Notes under the pieces: model-generated
Told to the model about the DNA's origin: nothing
What the model saw: only the letters and a program-made list of their open reading frames with translations
Database searches by the model: none
Shown here: positions 42,633 to 53,055 of the stretch, piece after piece
Layout of the letters: every line of letters begins with the position of its first letter
How positions within the stretch are numbered: position 1 is the first letter of the stretch
NCBI GenBank assembly: GCA_019828595.1
Contig: JAHQRK010000029.1
Location: 310,001 to 374,000, forward strand
DNA length: 64,000 nt
Reading direction: 5' to 3'
Origin: Aphanomyces cochlioides
Lineage: Eukaryota; Oomycota; Saprolegniomycetes; Saprolegniales; Verrucalvaceae
Program-made: the position numbers and the translations under genes

Positions 42633-43195
42633 ATAAATCAGGTTTCAGTGGGGCAATGACTTTGGGGCAATGTAGCGATGTCCCAAAACCCAAAAATTCG
42701 TGTTAGGTGAAACTATCAAAGTTTTCACCCAAAAACCTGGTTTGATCTCATCAGGCCTTATGAATATTTGGATGGCTGCCATGTATCGCGCGATGAAATG
42801 GAATTCCAATGGTATCCGGATAAATTATCCGATTTTGTCCGGAGAATTATCCGGGTGTTTGAAATACTGTATATTAACAGTGTCGGGGGTTGCTGCCACA
42901 ACTTTGGTTGAAATTACAATATAAAGTATCAAAGAATATTGAAGTAAACCACCTGTGTAGTTTCATAAGCCATGTCCGGATAGCTAACAAATATCCGGAT
43001 ATCATTGTAAGTCATGTACTTTCCGATTATACTTGAATTCACTATAGCCAAATTGATCACATAAATTTTGTCGATTTTGATCAAAACTGCAAGTTTGGAC
43101 GAAAATCGACAACACTGACGGTTCATCTTTCCATGGATTTCCCCCCCCAAGATACAAAGTCATGAGTTCGTTTTATATATAATCCACGCACAAAC
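42633..43195. repeat. Repeat-derived spacer with R1-like segment
   Basis: CCGGATAAATTATCCG (42818 on) is palindromic and is followed by GTCCGGAGAATTATCCGG. From about 43015 CTTTCCGATTATACTTGAATT, CACTATAGCCA and TTTGATCAAAACTG match the repeat at 62710-62800. No gene. Confidence 0.55.
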
Positions 43196-44005
43196 TTATT
43201 CCTTGTGACGACGAACCTTGTACTTGTCAACTTGACGACCGACGCGGCCACCGAGCCAGGAGCCAGCGCGTTTGCCGCCAGCTGCACCGGCTGCAGCTCC
43301 CATGCTCGCACCAACCGACGTGCCAAACGTAGTACCGACTGGGCCAGCGATGGCTGTTCCAAGGGCACCACCTGCAGCACCGCCTGCAGCTCCACCAAAG
43401 GCACCACCGACTACTTTGCCGATCTTGCCGCCGTATTTACGGCCTTGAGTTTCGTGCTTGCCCATCTTGGGCTTCGCGCCACCGCCTTTGCCTTTCAATC
43501 GTCGGCCTTCTTCGCCACCGACAGATTGCAGCGCACCTTGAGCAAAATGACCAGCAGCATACCGAGCAACACGGCCGACACGACCGCGGACTTTGCCGTG
43601 GCCACGGTGGCCTTTGCCACCTCCGCGGCCGCCACCACGGCCACTGCCACGGCCTTTGAGGAGTCGCGCAACATCAACGGGGGTGGCTACATTGCTGCTC
43701 AATCGTCGGCCTTCTTCGCCACCAACAGACTGCAGAGCACCTTGAGCAAAATGACCAGCAGCATGACCGGCAAAACGAGCAACACGGCCAATACGGCCGC
43801 GTGTTTTTCCATGGCCACGGTGGCCTTTGCCACCTCCGCGACCGCCACCGCGACCACCGCCACCGCCTTTGAGAAGGCGGAGATCGTAGGTAGAGTCCAT
43901 GGGGATGACTTCTTGATGGGCTAGCATGACCGGCGAGTCTTGGTTAGCTTGGTTGAGCGCCAAGACGGCCGAGGTTGCAAGGGTGAGAGGGATTAAAACA
44001 CGCAT
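43196..44005 (-). CDS. Secreted glycine-zipper protein with internal duplication (269 aa)
   Basis: The ATG at 44005 gives the signal peptide M-R-V-L-I-P-L-T-L-A-T-S-A-V-L-A-L; the frame upstream would add 11 unrelated residues. N-Q-D-S-P-V-M-L follows. Residues about 45-165 contain two near-identical units of about 60 residues: G-G-R-G-G-G-K-G-H-R-G-H-G-K, R-G-R-(I/V)-G-R-V-A-R, A-A-G-H-F-A-Q-G-A-L-Q-S-V-G-G-E-E-G-R-R-L. Next come G-R-K-Y-G-G-K-I-G-K-V-V-G-G and the zipper with turn A-I-A-G-P-V-G-T, then G-G-R-V-G-R-Q-V-D-K and a basic end. The RGG/GRG tracts could bind nucleic acid or anionic surfaces; this is inference. Intact frame. Confidence 0.8.
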   Translation of the reverse strand: MRVLIPLTLATSAVLALNQANQDSPVMLAHQEVIPMDSTYDLRLLKGGGGGRGGGRGGGKGHRGHGKTRGRIGRVARFAGHAAGHFAQGALQSVGGEEGRRLSSNVATPVDVARLLKGRGSGRGGGRGGGKGHRGHGKVRGRVGRVARYAAGHFAQGALQSVGGEEGRRLKGKGGGAKPKMGKHETQGRKYGGKIGKVVGGAFGGAAGGAAGGALGTAIAGPVGTTFGTSVGASMGAAAGAAGGKRAGSWLGGRVGRQVDKYKVRRHKE

Positions 44006-45851
44006 CTTTGTAGTTGCTTCTCCTTGGGGGGAAATCAAAAAATGACAAGGGCGATACCGCCTTGCAAAAAAAGAAGACGGTCTGTCGTCACATCGAAATC
44101 AAAGCAAAGGAGGCCGTGGTGTTCCTGGAAGGCGACAAGAACGCCATGGATTAGCCAGGGGCGGCCCCCTCTGTGTCGTCTCCATCAGAGGAAGTGGTAT
44201 TTTCAGCTCTGCCAAGGTGATCCTGTTGACTTTTTAAAGCGTAACAACGGTGACTAATGGTCAACAGGATAACAGAACGACTGGCGACAAAGGCTGACGG
44301 TGGCACTTGGAACTTGACAACAAAAAAGCAACATAAGACTTTACCTGACTTTAATGACATTTTGTTTTGGCATTTGCCATATACCATGTAAGAAAGAGGA
44401 AGTTTGACTATACTAAAATCTCGTTAAAACGAGGGAATATTTGGAGATGGGTGGGATTCACAGCAGAGTTGATTACCGAGAATAAGCAGGGATTCTAAAG
44501 CTTAATGTTTAGAGGTAGAGACTATCGTGCGCTCTCATCTGCAGGAAGAACGGCCGAGTTTAAGGTTCTATGGTGCAGTTAAATTAAGATATAAAATTAC
44601 CTGTCTTTAATGACTTATATCATTGTACATCAAGGCAAAATGTATCTCAATAACAGGATTTTTAAATGGATATGTCATTAACACGAGGGATTATATTCAC
44701 AGCCTTTCAGATACACCTCTGGCGTCGCTTATCTGCTTACGAGGCTGTAAACAGGATGGTTTTATGTTTATTTGCCAAGGATTTCCTTGAATTCTTTGGC
44801 TGTCTACTGTAAGACAGTCCAAGCTGAGATTTCAGCCATTTCGGTAGGAAGCGGCACCCCTCGAGCTCTTAAGTTGAAGGTTTGTCATTGATAAAGAGTT
44901 TAAATTGATACGCTATCCCTAGCGACTTTGCTGTGAATTTGCACCCGATAAGTTTACAGTCTATGGGGGGCGATACAGGTGAGTGAAAGCCAGTCCATTT
45001 GAGCTATTTTTAGCATAGACTGGGCTTGAAATCATGGGACGCAGTGGGATTGTCGCCTAGTCTTTTCAAGGACAGACCCATTTTTATCACCCGTGATCCG
45101 TGAGATGCAACGTTCGTTGCGCAGTAAAACTTTTACAACCTGAGTCGCATTTTCAAAGAAAGTTTTCCACTGGTGACTACTGTTACAAACTTATTCATTT
45201 TCACAGTTAAGTGGATAAAATACCTGTATAATATAATACCCTCAACAACTTATAACTTAGCAGTACAGCATTAAAAAGATAAGAAAAATCGACAAGAACT
45301 TTCTTCATATTGTGCAATATTCTCATGAATGAATTGCATGAATCTCCCCCATTTCCCCCCTTCTTCCCATGGACCCCCCCCCGAATGCTCATCGTCCGTT
45401 GAGAGTAACCTTTGCCGCCCATCGACGGGAAAGAAGATTCGTAGACCTGGGAAGCATTGCCTTGAAAAGATGTCACGAGTGAGGCTTTGTTTCGCACTTC
45501 CATTCTACTCTCAACTTGACTAGCCCCCCCGCGAGAGATGCCAACTCATCGCTGTTTTCCTCTTGAAATGCGATGTAAATCGAGAGCTCATTTTTTTCGT
45601 CGCCACGTGCTGTGATAGCATGGAGGATTGTGATGTGTAGTGTGAGAGGAATGCACTACCTGTTGCTGCAATTGGTGGAGCATTTTAGCTTTCATCAAAC
45701 CTACATGGTCAATTGTCTCCATTTGTAGAATGGCAGACACGAGAGGCTACGACAGCCCAAGTTGAGTGAATGGGGGAAACAACCGACTTGGTCATTGACA
45801 AATCACAACGTAATGTATATTATGCAACATAAGAATTGACTAAAAGACGCA
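44006..45851. other. 1.8 kb without a gene
   Basis: ATCCTGTTGAC/GTCAACAGGAT makes a hairpin at 44220-44271. CTTTAATGACAT and CGAGGGA words at 44349-44430 and 44606-44692 look like decayed pogo-type ends. A C-run lies near 45377. No convincing coding region. Confidence 0.4.
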
Positions 45852-46355
45852 TTAATTGCCTCTACGTCGGACTCTGTCGACTACGCGACCAACAGCACCT
45901 CCCACCACACGACCAGCTCGTCTTCCAGCCTCATGGCCAACCGCGGCCCCAGCGGCGGCACCAGTGGCTTCATGGCCCCCGATGGCTCTGCCAGCTGCAC
46001 CGCCAGCGGCCGCGCCGGCCAAGCCTCCCGCATAGCCACCAAATCTCTTGCCAAATTTGCCACCCGTCCGACGACCAGTTTTTTCAGCTTTGCCGGGCTT
46101 TCTCTTGGGTTTGGGAGCGTCGGTCTGGTCCGCACCTTCTTCATACGTTTGAGCAGGAGCAAAGCGATTAGCTGCTCGGTGTGCACGTCGATTTTGACGA
46201 CCCTTGAAGCCACCGCGGTGGCCCCCGTGGTGACGTTTCCCCTCGGCTTTCAGCTGACGCATTTCAGGCATCCAAAGGGAAGCGTCTTCTTGGATATCCG
46301 ACGAAAACACAGCGGCGATAGAAGCAACAAGCACAACAGGAACGAAGAAACGCAT
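45852..46355 (-). CDS. Secreted glycine-zipper protein (167 aa)
   Basis: The ATG at 46355 gives M-R-F-F-V-P-V-V-L-V-A-S-I-A-A-V-F-S-S, a typical leader; the ATG eight codons upstream would weaken it. Then M-P-E-M-R-Q-L-K-A-E-G-K, a His/Gly/Arg-rich stretch (R-H-H-G-G-H-R-G-G-F-K-G-R), and P-K-P-K-R-K-P-G-K. The core is G-R-R-T-G-G-K-F-G-K and a zipper of G-G-x-A-G-G-L-A-G-A-A-A-G-G-A-A-G; the usual A-G-P turn is replaced by G-G-H-E-A-T-G. The tail is G-R-V-V-G-G-A-V-G-R-V-V-D-R-V-R-R-R. Closest to the broken copy at 51458, which shares P-E-M-R-x-L-K. Intact. Function unknown. Confidence 0.78.
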   Translation of the reverse strand: MRFFVPVVLVASIAAVFSSDIQEDASLWMPEMRQLKAEGKRHHGGHRGGFKGRQNRRAHRAANRFAPAQTYEEGADQTDAPKPKRKPGKAEKTGRRTGGKFGKRFGGYAGGLAGAAAGGAAGRAIGGHEATGAAAGAAVGHEAGRRAGRVVGGAVGRVVDRVRRRGN

Positions 46356-46865
46356 AGAAATAGAGCGCAAATTCAACAATGCCTCAAAGCCGTCCCCGAT
46401 GAAGGACGAATAGTTCCATCAACTGTTGGTTTGTTCCAGCGTATTCAATACTTTATAAATTGATATTTGTACAAGAATATATTCTAAAAATATCAAATTT
46501 TATAGATGTAGAGTAAATTAAATGTATATTTTATGCTACTGTAGAATTGAATATATTGTGAAAGACGACTATGATTTGACAAGTGAAATCGGAAGATCAG
46601 ATCACGATGCGACGACATGGAACTTTCAGGCGGCCCACTTGCGTTCATGCACTATTTCCTCAACAATCCAAAGCAACGGGTAAAGCATGAGACTTTTGAT
46701 TCATGTCTAGACGATCAATATAGAATTATAGAGTTTTTCTTGTCAATGTTTCAATCTAAACGTTGAAAAATTTCGTTTGTGGAAAGCAAACAAAAAATCG
46801 CCTTCTTTATAGCCAATCGTCAATCAGGGGTTAGTTTCGTAGATTGAGACCCCAAACTCCACTCG
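46356..46865. other. Upstream flank, AT-rich, no gene
   Basis: One TAGCCAATCGTCAATCA motif near 46810. The left end of Harbinger-5 probably lies between 46700 and 46866 but no TIR could be fixed. Confidence 0.4.
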
Positions 46866-48152
46866 TTGGAAAAAACAAGTGGGTTGATGGTACGATTTTC
46901 CGACCGACTACTCTTCCTGCTCGAACTTGAGCAAGCTTTGCTGCTTCTTGTATGTGTTGATGGATTCTGGGATGGCGACGACGATGACGACTTGTTGGCA
47001 ATGTTCGATGATGGGATGTTGCTCCTTCTAGCGCGATTACATGGTGATGTTTGTAGCCAGCGCTACCTTGAACCGCGAGCCTACACTATTCAGAAACGAG
47101 CTGGTCCCTTTGCTTTTGTATATGCCTTAGACGAGAAGCGTTTCCGACAGGAAGTTCGAGTCTCAAAGACGTTGTTTCTACAATGGACATGTCGTTCAAC
47201 TTATTTCCAATCATGGTATATTTAAATCTCTAAGCAACCGCCATCAGGCCCCCATAGAAGATCAACTTGTCGTGTTCCTTTCAAAGCTTGGACGTTTTGG
47301 CAATGGTGGAAGTATTGGTATCCTTACAAGATATTTTGGTATTCAGAGGGTTGTGTGGATTTGTTTGTCAAGCGATGTATTGTTGCAATACTGTCAATAG
47401 AAAAACAAATTGTACGATGGCCAAGTAGAGCTGAAAGGCAAGCCATGAGTCATCGAGTCCAAATGCAGCATCCTTTTGCGAATTGTGTTGGTTTTGTGGA
47501 TGGTACCTTATTCCCGGTTTATGCCAGACCGTCGATAAATGGGGACGATTTTTATTCTCGTAAAGGTTATTATGGCTCGTCTGGAATGGTAGTATGTGAT
47601 GACAAAATGCGAATCACTCACTTGGACCTTGGTTGGCCTGGCTATGTAAATGACAAGCGAGTATGGAACAGTAGCGTCTTTGTGCAGAGTCCAACAACTT
47701 ATTTTGATGACGACGAATACCTCCTGGCAGATAGTGGTTATACAAACCAGGCACATTTAATTTCTAGCTATCGTAAGATTCGAGGATTGTCTCTCACTGG
47801 TCCTCAAGAAGTATTCAACAATGCCGTTGCAAAATGTCGAAGTGTGAATGAAAATTGTATTGGTTTGCTGAAAGGGCGTTTTCAATTTCTGCGCGGTATG
47901 CGAATTGATATATCTACAAAGCGCGGCGCTCTGTTGATGACTTGTTTTATTCGATGTGCTGCAGTGCTGCACAACTTAGCATTGGATGATGACTACGAGT
48001 GGGAAACTGAGCTGTATGATATTGACATGACGAATAGTGACGTTGACGATTCAAACGATTGCACCAGACCAAGAAGTGTCTCTCAACCTTCTGGCTACGA
48101 TCAACGCGAGAGTATTGCCACCATGATCTGGGAGCGTGTGCTTAGCTCTTAA
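46866..48152 (+). pseudogene. Harbinger-5 DDE_Tnp_4 transposase, frameshifted N-terminus
   Basis: The catalytic part (47355-48152) is open and well preserved: C-V-G-F-V-D-G-T-L-F (first Asp), G-W-P-G-Y-V-N-D-K-R-V-W (second Asp), L-L-A-D-S-G-Y and S-V-N-E-N-C-I-G-L-L-K-G-R-F (Glu), then V-L-H-N-L-A-L and an acidic tail. It is closely similar in layout to Harbinger-2. Upstream, a Leu-rich, acidic N-terminal frame (46866-47225) includes K-R-F-R-Q-E-V-R-V-S-K-T-L-F. A second frame (about 47230-47350) carries R-Q-A-P-I-E-D-Q-L-V-V-F-L and Y-F-G-I-Q-R. Two frame changes (near 47200 and 47350) break it unless one is a spliced intron. TIRs of this element were not identified. Confidence 0.78.
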
Positions 48153-48171
48153 AGCAAAAAGGAAAAATGTA

Positions 48172-49219
48172 TTACTTGAATTTAGCTAATTCATCCTTAA
48201 CATAGCTCATAACCTCCTCTTTAGAATATCCTAACGACGACAACAATTTGGCTTCTTCCATTACTTCTCCATGTCTAATCGATCGAGACTTCAATGCGAT
48301 TTCTTCACGTTTCATCTCTAATTCTAGAGCATCTTGTTTCTTTCGGTATTCTAGAAGCTCATGTTTAGCTTGCAACTGTGCCTTCATTCCTTCAAGCACG
48401 CTTTCACCAATTGATGGAATCTTTTTGGGTTTTTCAAGTCGCAGCTTCTTTTTCAACGCAGAGACAGCAACAACGTCAGTGTGTGGTCGCTTTGCAGATG
48501 CTGAGTGTATTCCAGACTTGGGAGGTGAGCCAGCAAAGTACACAGGTGCAGACAACACTGAGCCACTGTCATCAGTGGTGACTCCTACAATTTCTACAGC
48601 AGCAATATACATTTAATAGTGGGTAGAATACATTAAATTTACCATGAGGGGAAGTACGCAATACATCAATCGACAATTCACCAGTATCCTCGCTTGTCGT
48701 ACGTAGAACTGGTACAGCGCTTGGCCTGTCACCCATGACCTCTTTCAGTACACTGTATATCCCGGTGCTTGCAGAGCTTTATGCAATGTGCCTAATGGGA
48801 TCATATTTGATAAAGTATGATTGATGTGACGTACGTGTATTTTGTTTGCTTCGACAATATATTCATCGTGCACTGATGATCCATAATGTGCTTCAGTGGC
48901 AGCCAAAATCCCTTCTCCGGTGTGCGACAAGAAATCTCGTGCTTTTGTGAATGTTTCGGTGAGCTCATGCAGCTTGCCACGAATGCTGTCGTTGTTGCGG
49001 GTCAAACCGTGGTCAACAAGAAGCATTCTTGAGATCTCACTCGCAAGATCCTCCACGCCAACGAGTGTAGTTGATGTACTCGCGACCATTGTGGACTGCC
49101 AGCCAGTCAAGCAGCAGCTGAATGGATGACTTTCCACACCTACAGTTGACGTTTTCGCACACATCTTTCGACCAGTGAACGACATGAAACTTCTCTTCAC
49201 TTGTTGTCTTCGTCTTCGT
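48172..49219 (-). pseudogene. Harbinger-5 Myb/SANT-like protein, frameshifted
   Basis: From the ATG at 49219: S-I-Q-L-L-L-D-W-L-A-V-H and Y-I-N-Y-T-R-W-R-G-G, then a one-base shift to L-A-S-E-I-S-R-M-L and I-R-G-K-L-H-E-L-T-E-T-F-T-K-A-R-D-F-L. This matches the Harbinger-2 partner block for block. A 43-nt intron probably starts at GTACGT (48833), leading to K-L-C-K-H. A second shift leads to V-M-G-D-R-P-S-A-V-P. A clean 49-nt intron (48594-48642) joins P-H-E-I-V-G-V-T. The C-terminal half is Lys-rich with a long coiled coil (about 48400-48200). It ends 19 bp from the transposase stop. Inactive unless the shifts are sequencing errors. Confidence 0.72.
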
Positions 49220-51250
49220 CATGTCCTGCTTGTACACACTGATCTCAGTGCTCCACCAGTCTCTCAACGCACTGAACTTTTCTCAACGAGGTTTTTCTTG
49301 TTGGAAAAACTGCGTTGGAAAGTCGTTCGTTGAGACACATCAGAAATCTTTTCTAAGAAACAATCTTTAGGCCTTTCCTTGCTGAAAACGGTTGCCTCAT
49401 GTGTTTCAATTCATTTTAAGGATTAAATGATGTCTAGCTGTGTACATCCTTAGGTCTAATCACTCATGTTATTGTGGATACAATAAACACAATCTTACAA
49501 TCATGTGCTGGTACTGTTGAAATTCATTAAGTTGGAGCGATCTTCGCCCTTTCTTACTGTGCTATCTAGTGGCGTCATCAGAGGGTCTCGTCGACTACTC
49601 GAGTTTGCCAAAAATGCATGACAGAATTGCTGGTACATCATGCATGCAACATTTCAAAGAAACACGTCACCTGGACGCTCTGCTGTGCAAATTAAGAAAA
49701 CATACGAGTCATTCGGCATGGTTTTGTTGCCATGCTTAGCTCGAACGCATAGGGAGACAAAACATGGCCTTATTGCTGCCATCAAACAGAAATACTGAGC
49801 TTTTTTCCTTTGGACCAATTCATTCTAAAATGACCTATTTAGTCCAATAAAAAACCTTCCATTTATTGCACGACATAAGTCGGAAAATGTAGGAGCTATA
49901 TTTGATATTTTGATGAATCGTAGGAACAATATTCCGATATTTTCTATTTTTTCGAATAAAAAACCTCACACATTAATTTGATTAAAGTATGAAATTCATT
50001 TTGATTGAAATTTTTGACAAATTGTAGGACCGAAATTCCTACGATTCATTGACCAATCATACATCCAGAAAATCTCTTTATATTGACCAATCATAATGTT
50101 TATGCCATCGATCTTGTGTTTGGAGCGTATGAATGGGCGCCTAAGTTCACGAGCCGGTCAGAGCGGCAATGCAATGCATATGCACCTTCTACTCATGTTA
50201 GGCTTAGTCATCTGAAGCTTCAGGCGACAACTCTAGCTCGATATAGATAGAAAGACTTGACTGTGACTAGACGATTGATACTTGTTATGTGTTTGATGCC
50301 CTCGACCAAATGGCTCATGTCGTGCCTCGCGTCCACCATAAACATAACTCAATAAATAAATACCTTCGCGTTACAAAGAATGTCCTAGCTCCCCCTTTGT
50401 TGTACTAGTATGTGTATTATCTTACCACTGATTCACTTTGCTCATATTTGCCTCATGATGTGCATCAAGCAGACTGCATCGTCAGACTGCATTGCATATC
50501 TCTAGGCAAGCGCATAATGTCGGATTACCTCCCTGAATGAGGTGCTTGACGCATTCTAGATATTCTGAAACCTTTGCCCTGAAACATGTTTTCACAACAC
50601 ACAATCGTGATAATATATATTAAATTCATTTAAAAAACGCTTCGTTCGGCATTAGAAAACTACACATAGCATGTGCGCCATCTGAGCTAGACACAAGCTG
50701 CTGGAGTTGGGACAATGTTAACTTCAACGTCGCTCACAAAGTTTCAACTTGGTGAACTCAATTCAAATTCAGCCAATAATTATGCGAAATTAATTTGATT
50801 CGTCAAAATCGAAATGTAGGCAATCCGTTCCTACGATTTCCCATCACAATATTACAGTGTATCGTAGTCAGGCTATCAAGCCTTTCTTTGAGTGATAAGC
50901 TGTAAATGACTGCAATTTTTTCCCAGGGCCAATGTATTGGCTTTGAATTTGGCCATTCGATGGACCCTCGTGCAATTTGTTTCGACAAAAGAGCAAGCTA
51001 CAAGTCGCTCATGGCTTTGGAATTGATATTGCAGTGAAAGATCAACTTACTTGACGTCAAGTTTACCAGACATGTGTAATCTCAAGCCAAACCACAGAAA
51101 ATTCACTGCAGACTGTCAACTTTACGTACAGTATGTTGCTATGAAAACAGTCCCTGAAAGTTTTCCCTGTGCACACGTTGCAATGTCTTGGAAACCCTCT
51201 CCGCGTTTGACTTGCAACCCCTGAATGAAATGATGTCTCCTCAGTTTAAC
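49220..51250. other. Two kilobases without a gene
   Basis: TGAATCGTAGGAA (49914) pairs with TTCCTACGATTCA (50037-50049), and TTCCTACGATTTC recurs at 50828, suggesting a small inverted-repeat family. Between 49260 and 49335 AACGCA/TCAACGA words form weak hairpins that may mark the right end of Harbinger-5. No coding region recognised. Confidence 0.4.
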
Positions 51251-51457
51251 ACGGCATGGAATATATTGAGGCCTTTACTACAAAGGTGTTCATTCCAAAT
51301 TTACTTTACGTCAAGTATACGGCAACTGGTAAACTCTATATAATCCCCGCATTAGAATATTTCGCCCGGAGTTCCTATGTGCTGAAGTTTGCATCCGATT
51401 TATCCATCCCATTCTCTAGCTCTGAGGAATTCGACTTCATTTTTCTTCACCGCTTCG

Positions 51458-51933
51458 ATGCATCTTGTCACTCCTCTTGTGTTTGCAGCTTCTACCACTG
51501 CGGCTCTTTCCTCAGTAGACGTCTATCAAGACGCATTCGCCCACTCATTAATGTCCCCCAAGCCCCCCAAGCCATCCCTGAAATGCGTTACTTGAAATCT
51601 TCTGGACAACCATTACGTGCTGCAGCTCATCAAGGCAGAAAACGCCGCCGAAACCGCCGGGCCAGACGATCCCGCAGCCAGTCGTGCGAAGAAGAAACTG
51701 GCCAAGCCGATCATACTGAAGACAACTCTCGACTAGTGGGCAAAAATGAAATCGCTGGGCGACGCATTGGAGCCCAAGTCGGCGGAGCTGTCGGTGGCTA
51801 TGTTGGTCGTGGAGCTGGCGGCGCGCTTGGTACAGCAGTCACTGGCCCAGCAGGCACTGGCGTTGGAACGACCTCGGGACCAAAGTTCGCTGGGTCTTGG
51901 CAAGGTGGACAACTCCCTTCTCAAAACAACTGA
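51458..51933 (+). pseudogene. Secreted glycine-zipper gene broken at a C-run
   Basis: The ATG at 51458 gives a leader (M-H-L-V-T-P-L-V-F-A-A-S-T-T-A-A-L-S-S), then a linker that shifts frame in the run of C residues at about 51553-51575. The continuing frame has I-P-E-M-R-Y-L-K-S-S-G, matching M-P-E-M-R-Q-L-K-A-E-G of the 46 kb gene. Then come a basic R-R-R-N-R-R-A-R-R-S-R-S stretch, G-R-R-I-G-A-Q-V-G-G and a zipper with turn V-T-G-P-A-G-T. The C-terminus is short: A-G-S-W-Q-G-G-Q then six residues to the stop, lacking the G-R-Q-V-D-K tail. The homopolymer break could be a sequencing error, but the shortened tail also points to decay. Confidence 0.72.
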
Positions 51934-52332
51934 AAATTTGTCTGGGGGACTCTGTAAGCTCAGAGACAGCGGCGGGATTCCTTTCCCCTGTGGCTCTTGA
52001 AATAGACAAAACTTGCAGGTCAGCAATGCAATAATAACCTTCCCAGGGGGCTACTATGCTACTGGGCTTGGAATGTATTCAGTTCTAAGCTGAATTTTCT
52101 CAAGCTAAAGAGTGAGCTCTCTCGCCATAACATCGAAAAGTCTACATCATGCAAAAACACCGAGAGAATTGACATAAGTGATGTCATATATTGCAGTTGC
52201 CTTTGAAGCCTGTCGTGGGAGATAATACTTTGTAAGCCCTCCAAGCTATGCGAGGACCAGCTCGTATCACAGCAAGAGGGCGAAATGATGTAGCATCTTT
52301 GTTGAGAAATTGTTGTGAGTTGATTGAGGTAT
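51934..52332. other. Intergenic between two converging glycine-zipper genes
   Basis: No gene or repeat recognised. Confidence 0.4.
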
Positions 52333-53055
52333 TCACATTAGAGCTTTACGTAAAGTGGAAGGGCGTCCTCCCGAGGTTCCTGCAGCTGCGCCGATGGAGC
52401 CGCCTGCTGCCGAACCAAATGCCGTACCCGCTGGACCAGCCAGAGAACCCAACGCTCCGCCTGCAACGCCACCTGCAGCTCCGCCCATGGCTCCCCCGAC
52501 GACTCCACCGACCTTGCCACCGATGCGGCGTCCAGACGTTTCGTAGCGGCCCGCAGGTCGCTTGCCAGCTTTGGCCCCGACATCGCTTTCGACAGCGCCT
52601 TGGAGCGCCCCCGAGGCAAATCGTCCTGCCGCCCGGCCAAAGCGACGCACCGAGTGGCCATAATTACCACGACGGTATCGTGTAAGCAAACGATTGGGCT
52701 GGTCAGCTTTAGTGGCAAACGGACGAGCTCCTTGTCGCCCCGCAGTGGTCAATCCGTGCGTTTCATCAGCTTCAGCAGCAATAGAACGACGGCGATGGCG
52801 GCATCCTCGACGACCACGTCCTCGACCTCGGCCACGTCTGGAAAGACGACGCGTTGGTTCTTCATAATCGCCTTCGTCTGCAGCATGGTATTGAGAGTAA
52901 ACGTTGAGCGCGGCAAAAGTGTCGCGACTGTCAAAACTTCCAGGGGTGGCCTTCAAAGCGCGGGGTTCTTCAAGGTCAAAGGGTTGGTTAGGTTGCCCAT
53001 AGTTGAAGGCGAATGCAGTCGTAGCAGCAAGAGCAAGAGGGATGAAAACGCGCAT
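52333..53055 (-). CDS. Secreted glycine-zipper protein (240 aa), tail shortened
   Basis: The ATG at 53055 gives M-R-V-F-I-P-L-A-L-A-A-T-T-A-F-A-F; the open frame upstream is unrelated. A linker (Y-G-Q-P-N-Q-P-F-D-L) precedes an Arg/Gly tract (R-R-G-R-G-R-G-R-G-R-R-G) and R-R-F-G-R-A-A-G-R-F-A-S-G-A-L-Q-G-A-V, related to the repeat unit of the 43.2 kb gene. The core is G-R-R-I-G-G-K-V-G-G-V-V-G-G, the zipper M-G-G-A-A-G-G-V-A-G-G-A-L-G-S with turn L-A-G-P-A-G-T, and a second helix. It ends G-T-S-G-G-R-P-S-T-L-R-K-A-L-M, lacking the G-R-Q-V-D-K tail, so the 3' end may be truncated. No internal break. Confidence 0.75.
   Translation of the reverse strand: MRVFIPLALAATTAFAFNYGQPNQPFDLEEPRALKATPGSFDSRDTFAALNVYSQYHAADEGDYEEPTRRLSRRGRGRGRGRRGCRHRRRSIAAEADETHGLTTAGRQGARPFATKADQPNRLLTRYRRGNYGHSVRRFGRAAGRFASGALQGAVESDVGAKAGKRPAGRYETSGRRIGGKVGGVVGGAMGGAAGGVAGGALGSLAGPAGTAFGSAAGGSIGAAAGTSGGRPSTLRKALM

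Noticed and set aside
46728..49335. TIR pair for Harbinger-5 (AGAGTTTTTCTTG / AACGAGG-type words)
   Set aside because: Matches are short and broken, and no 3-bp duplication could be found, so element ends are not called.
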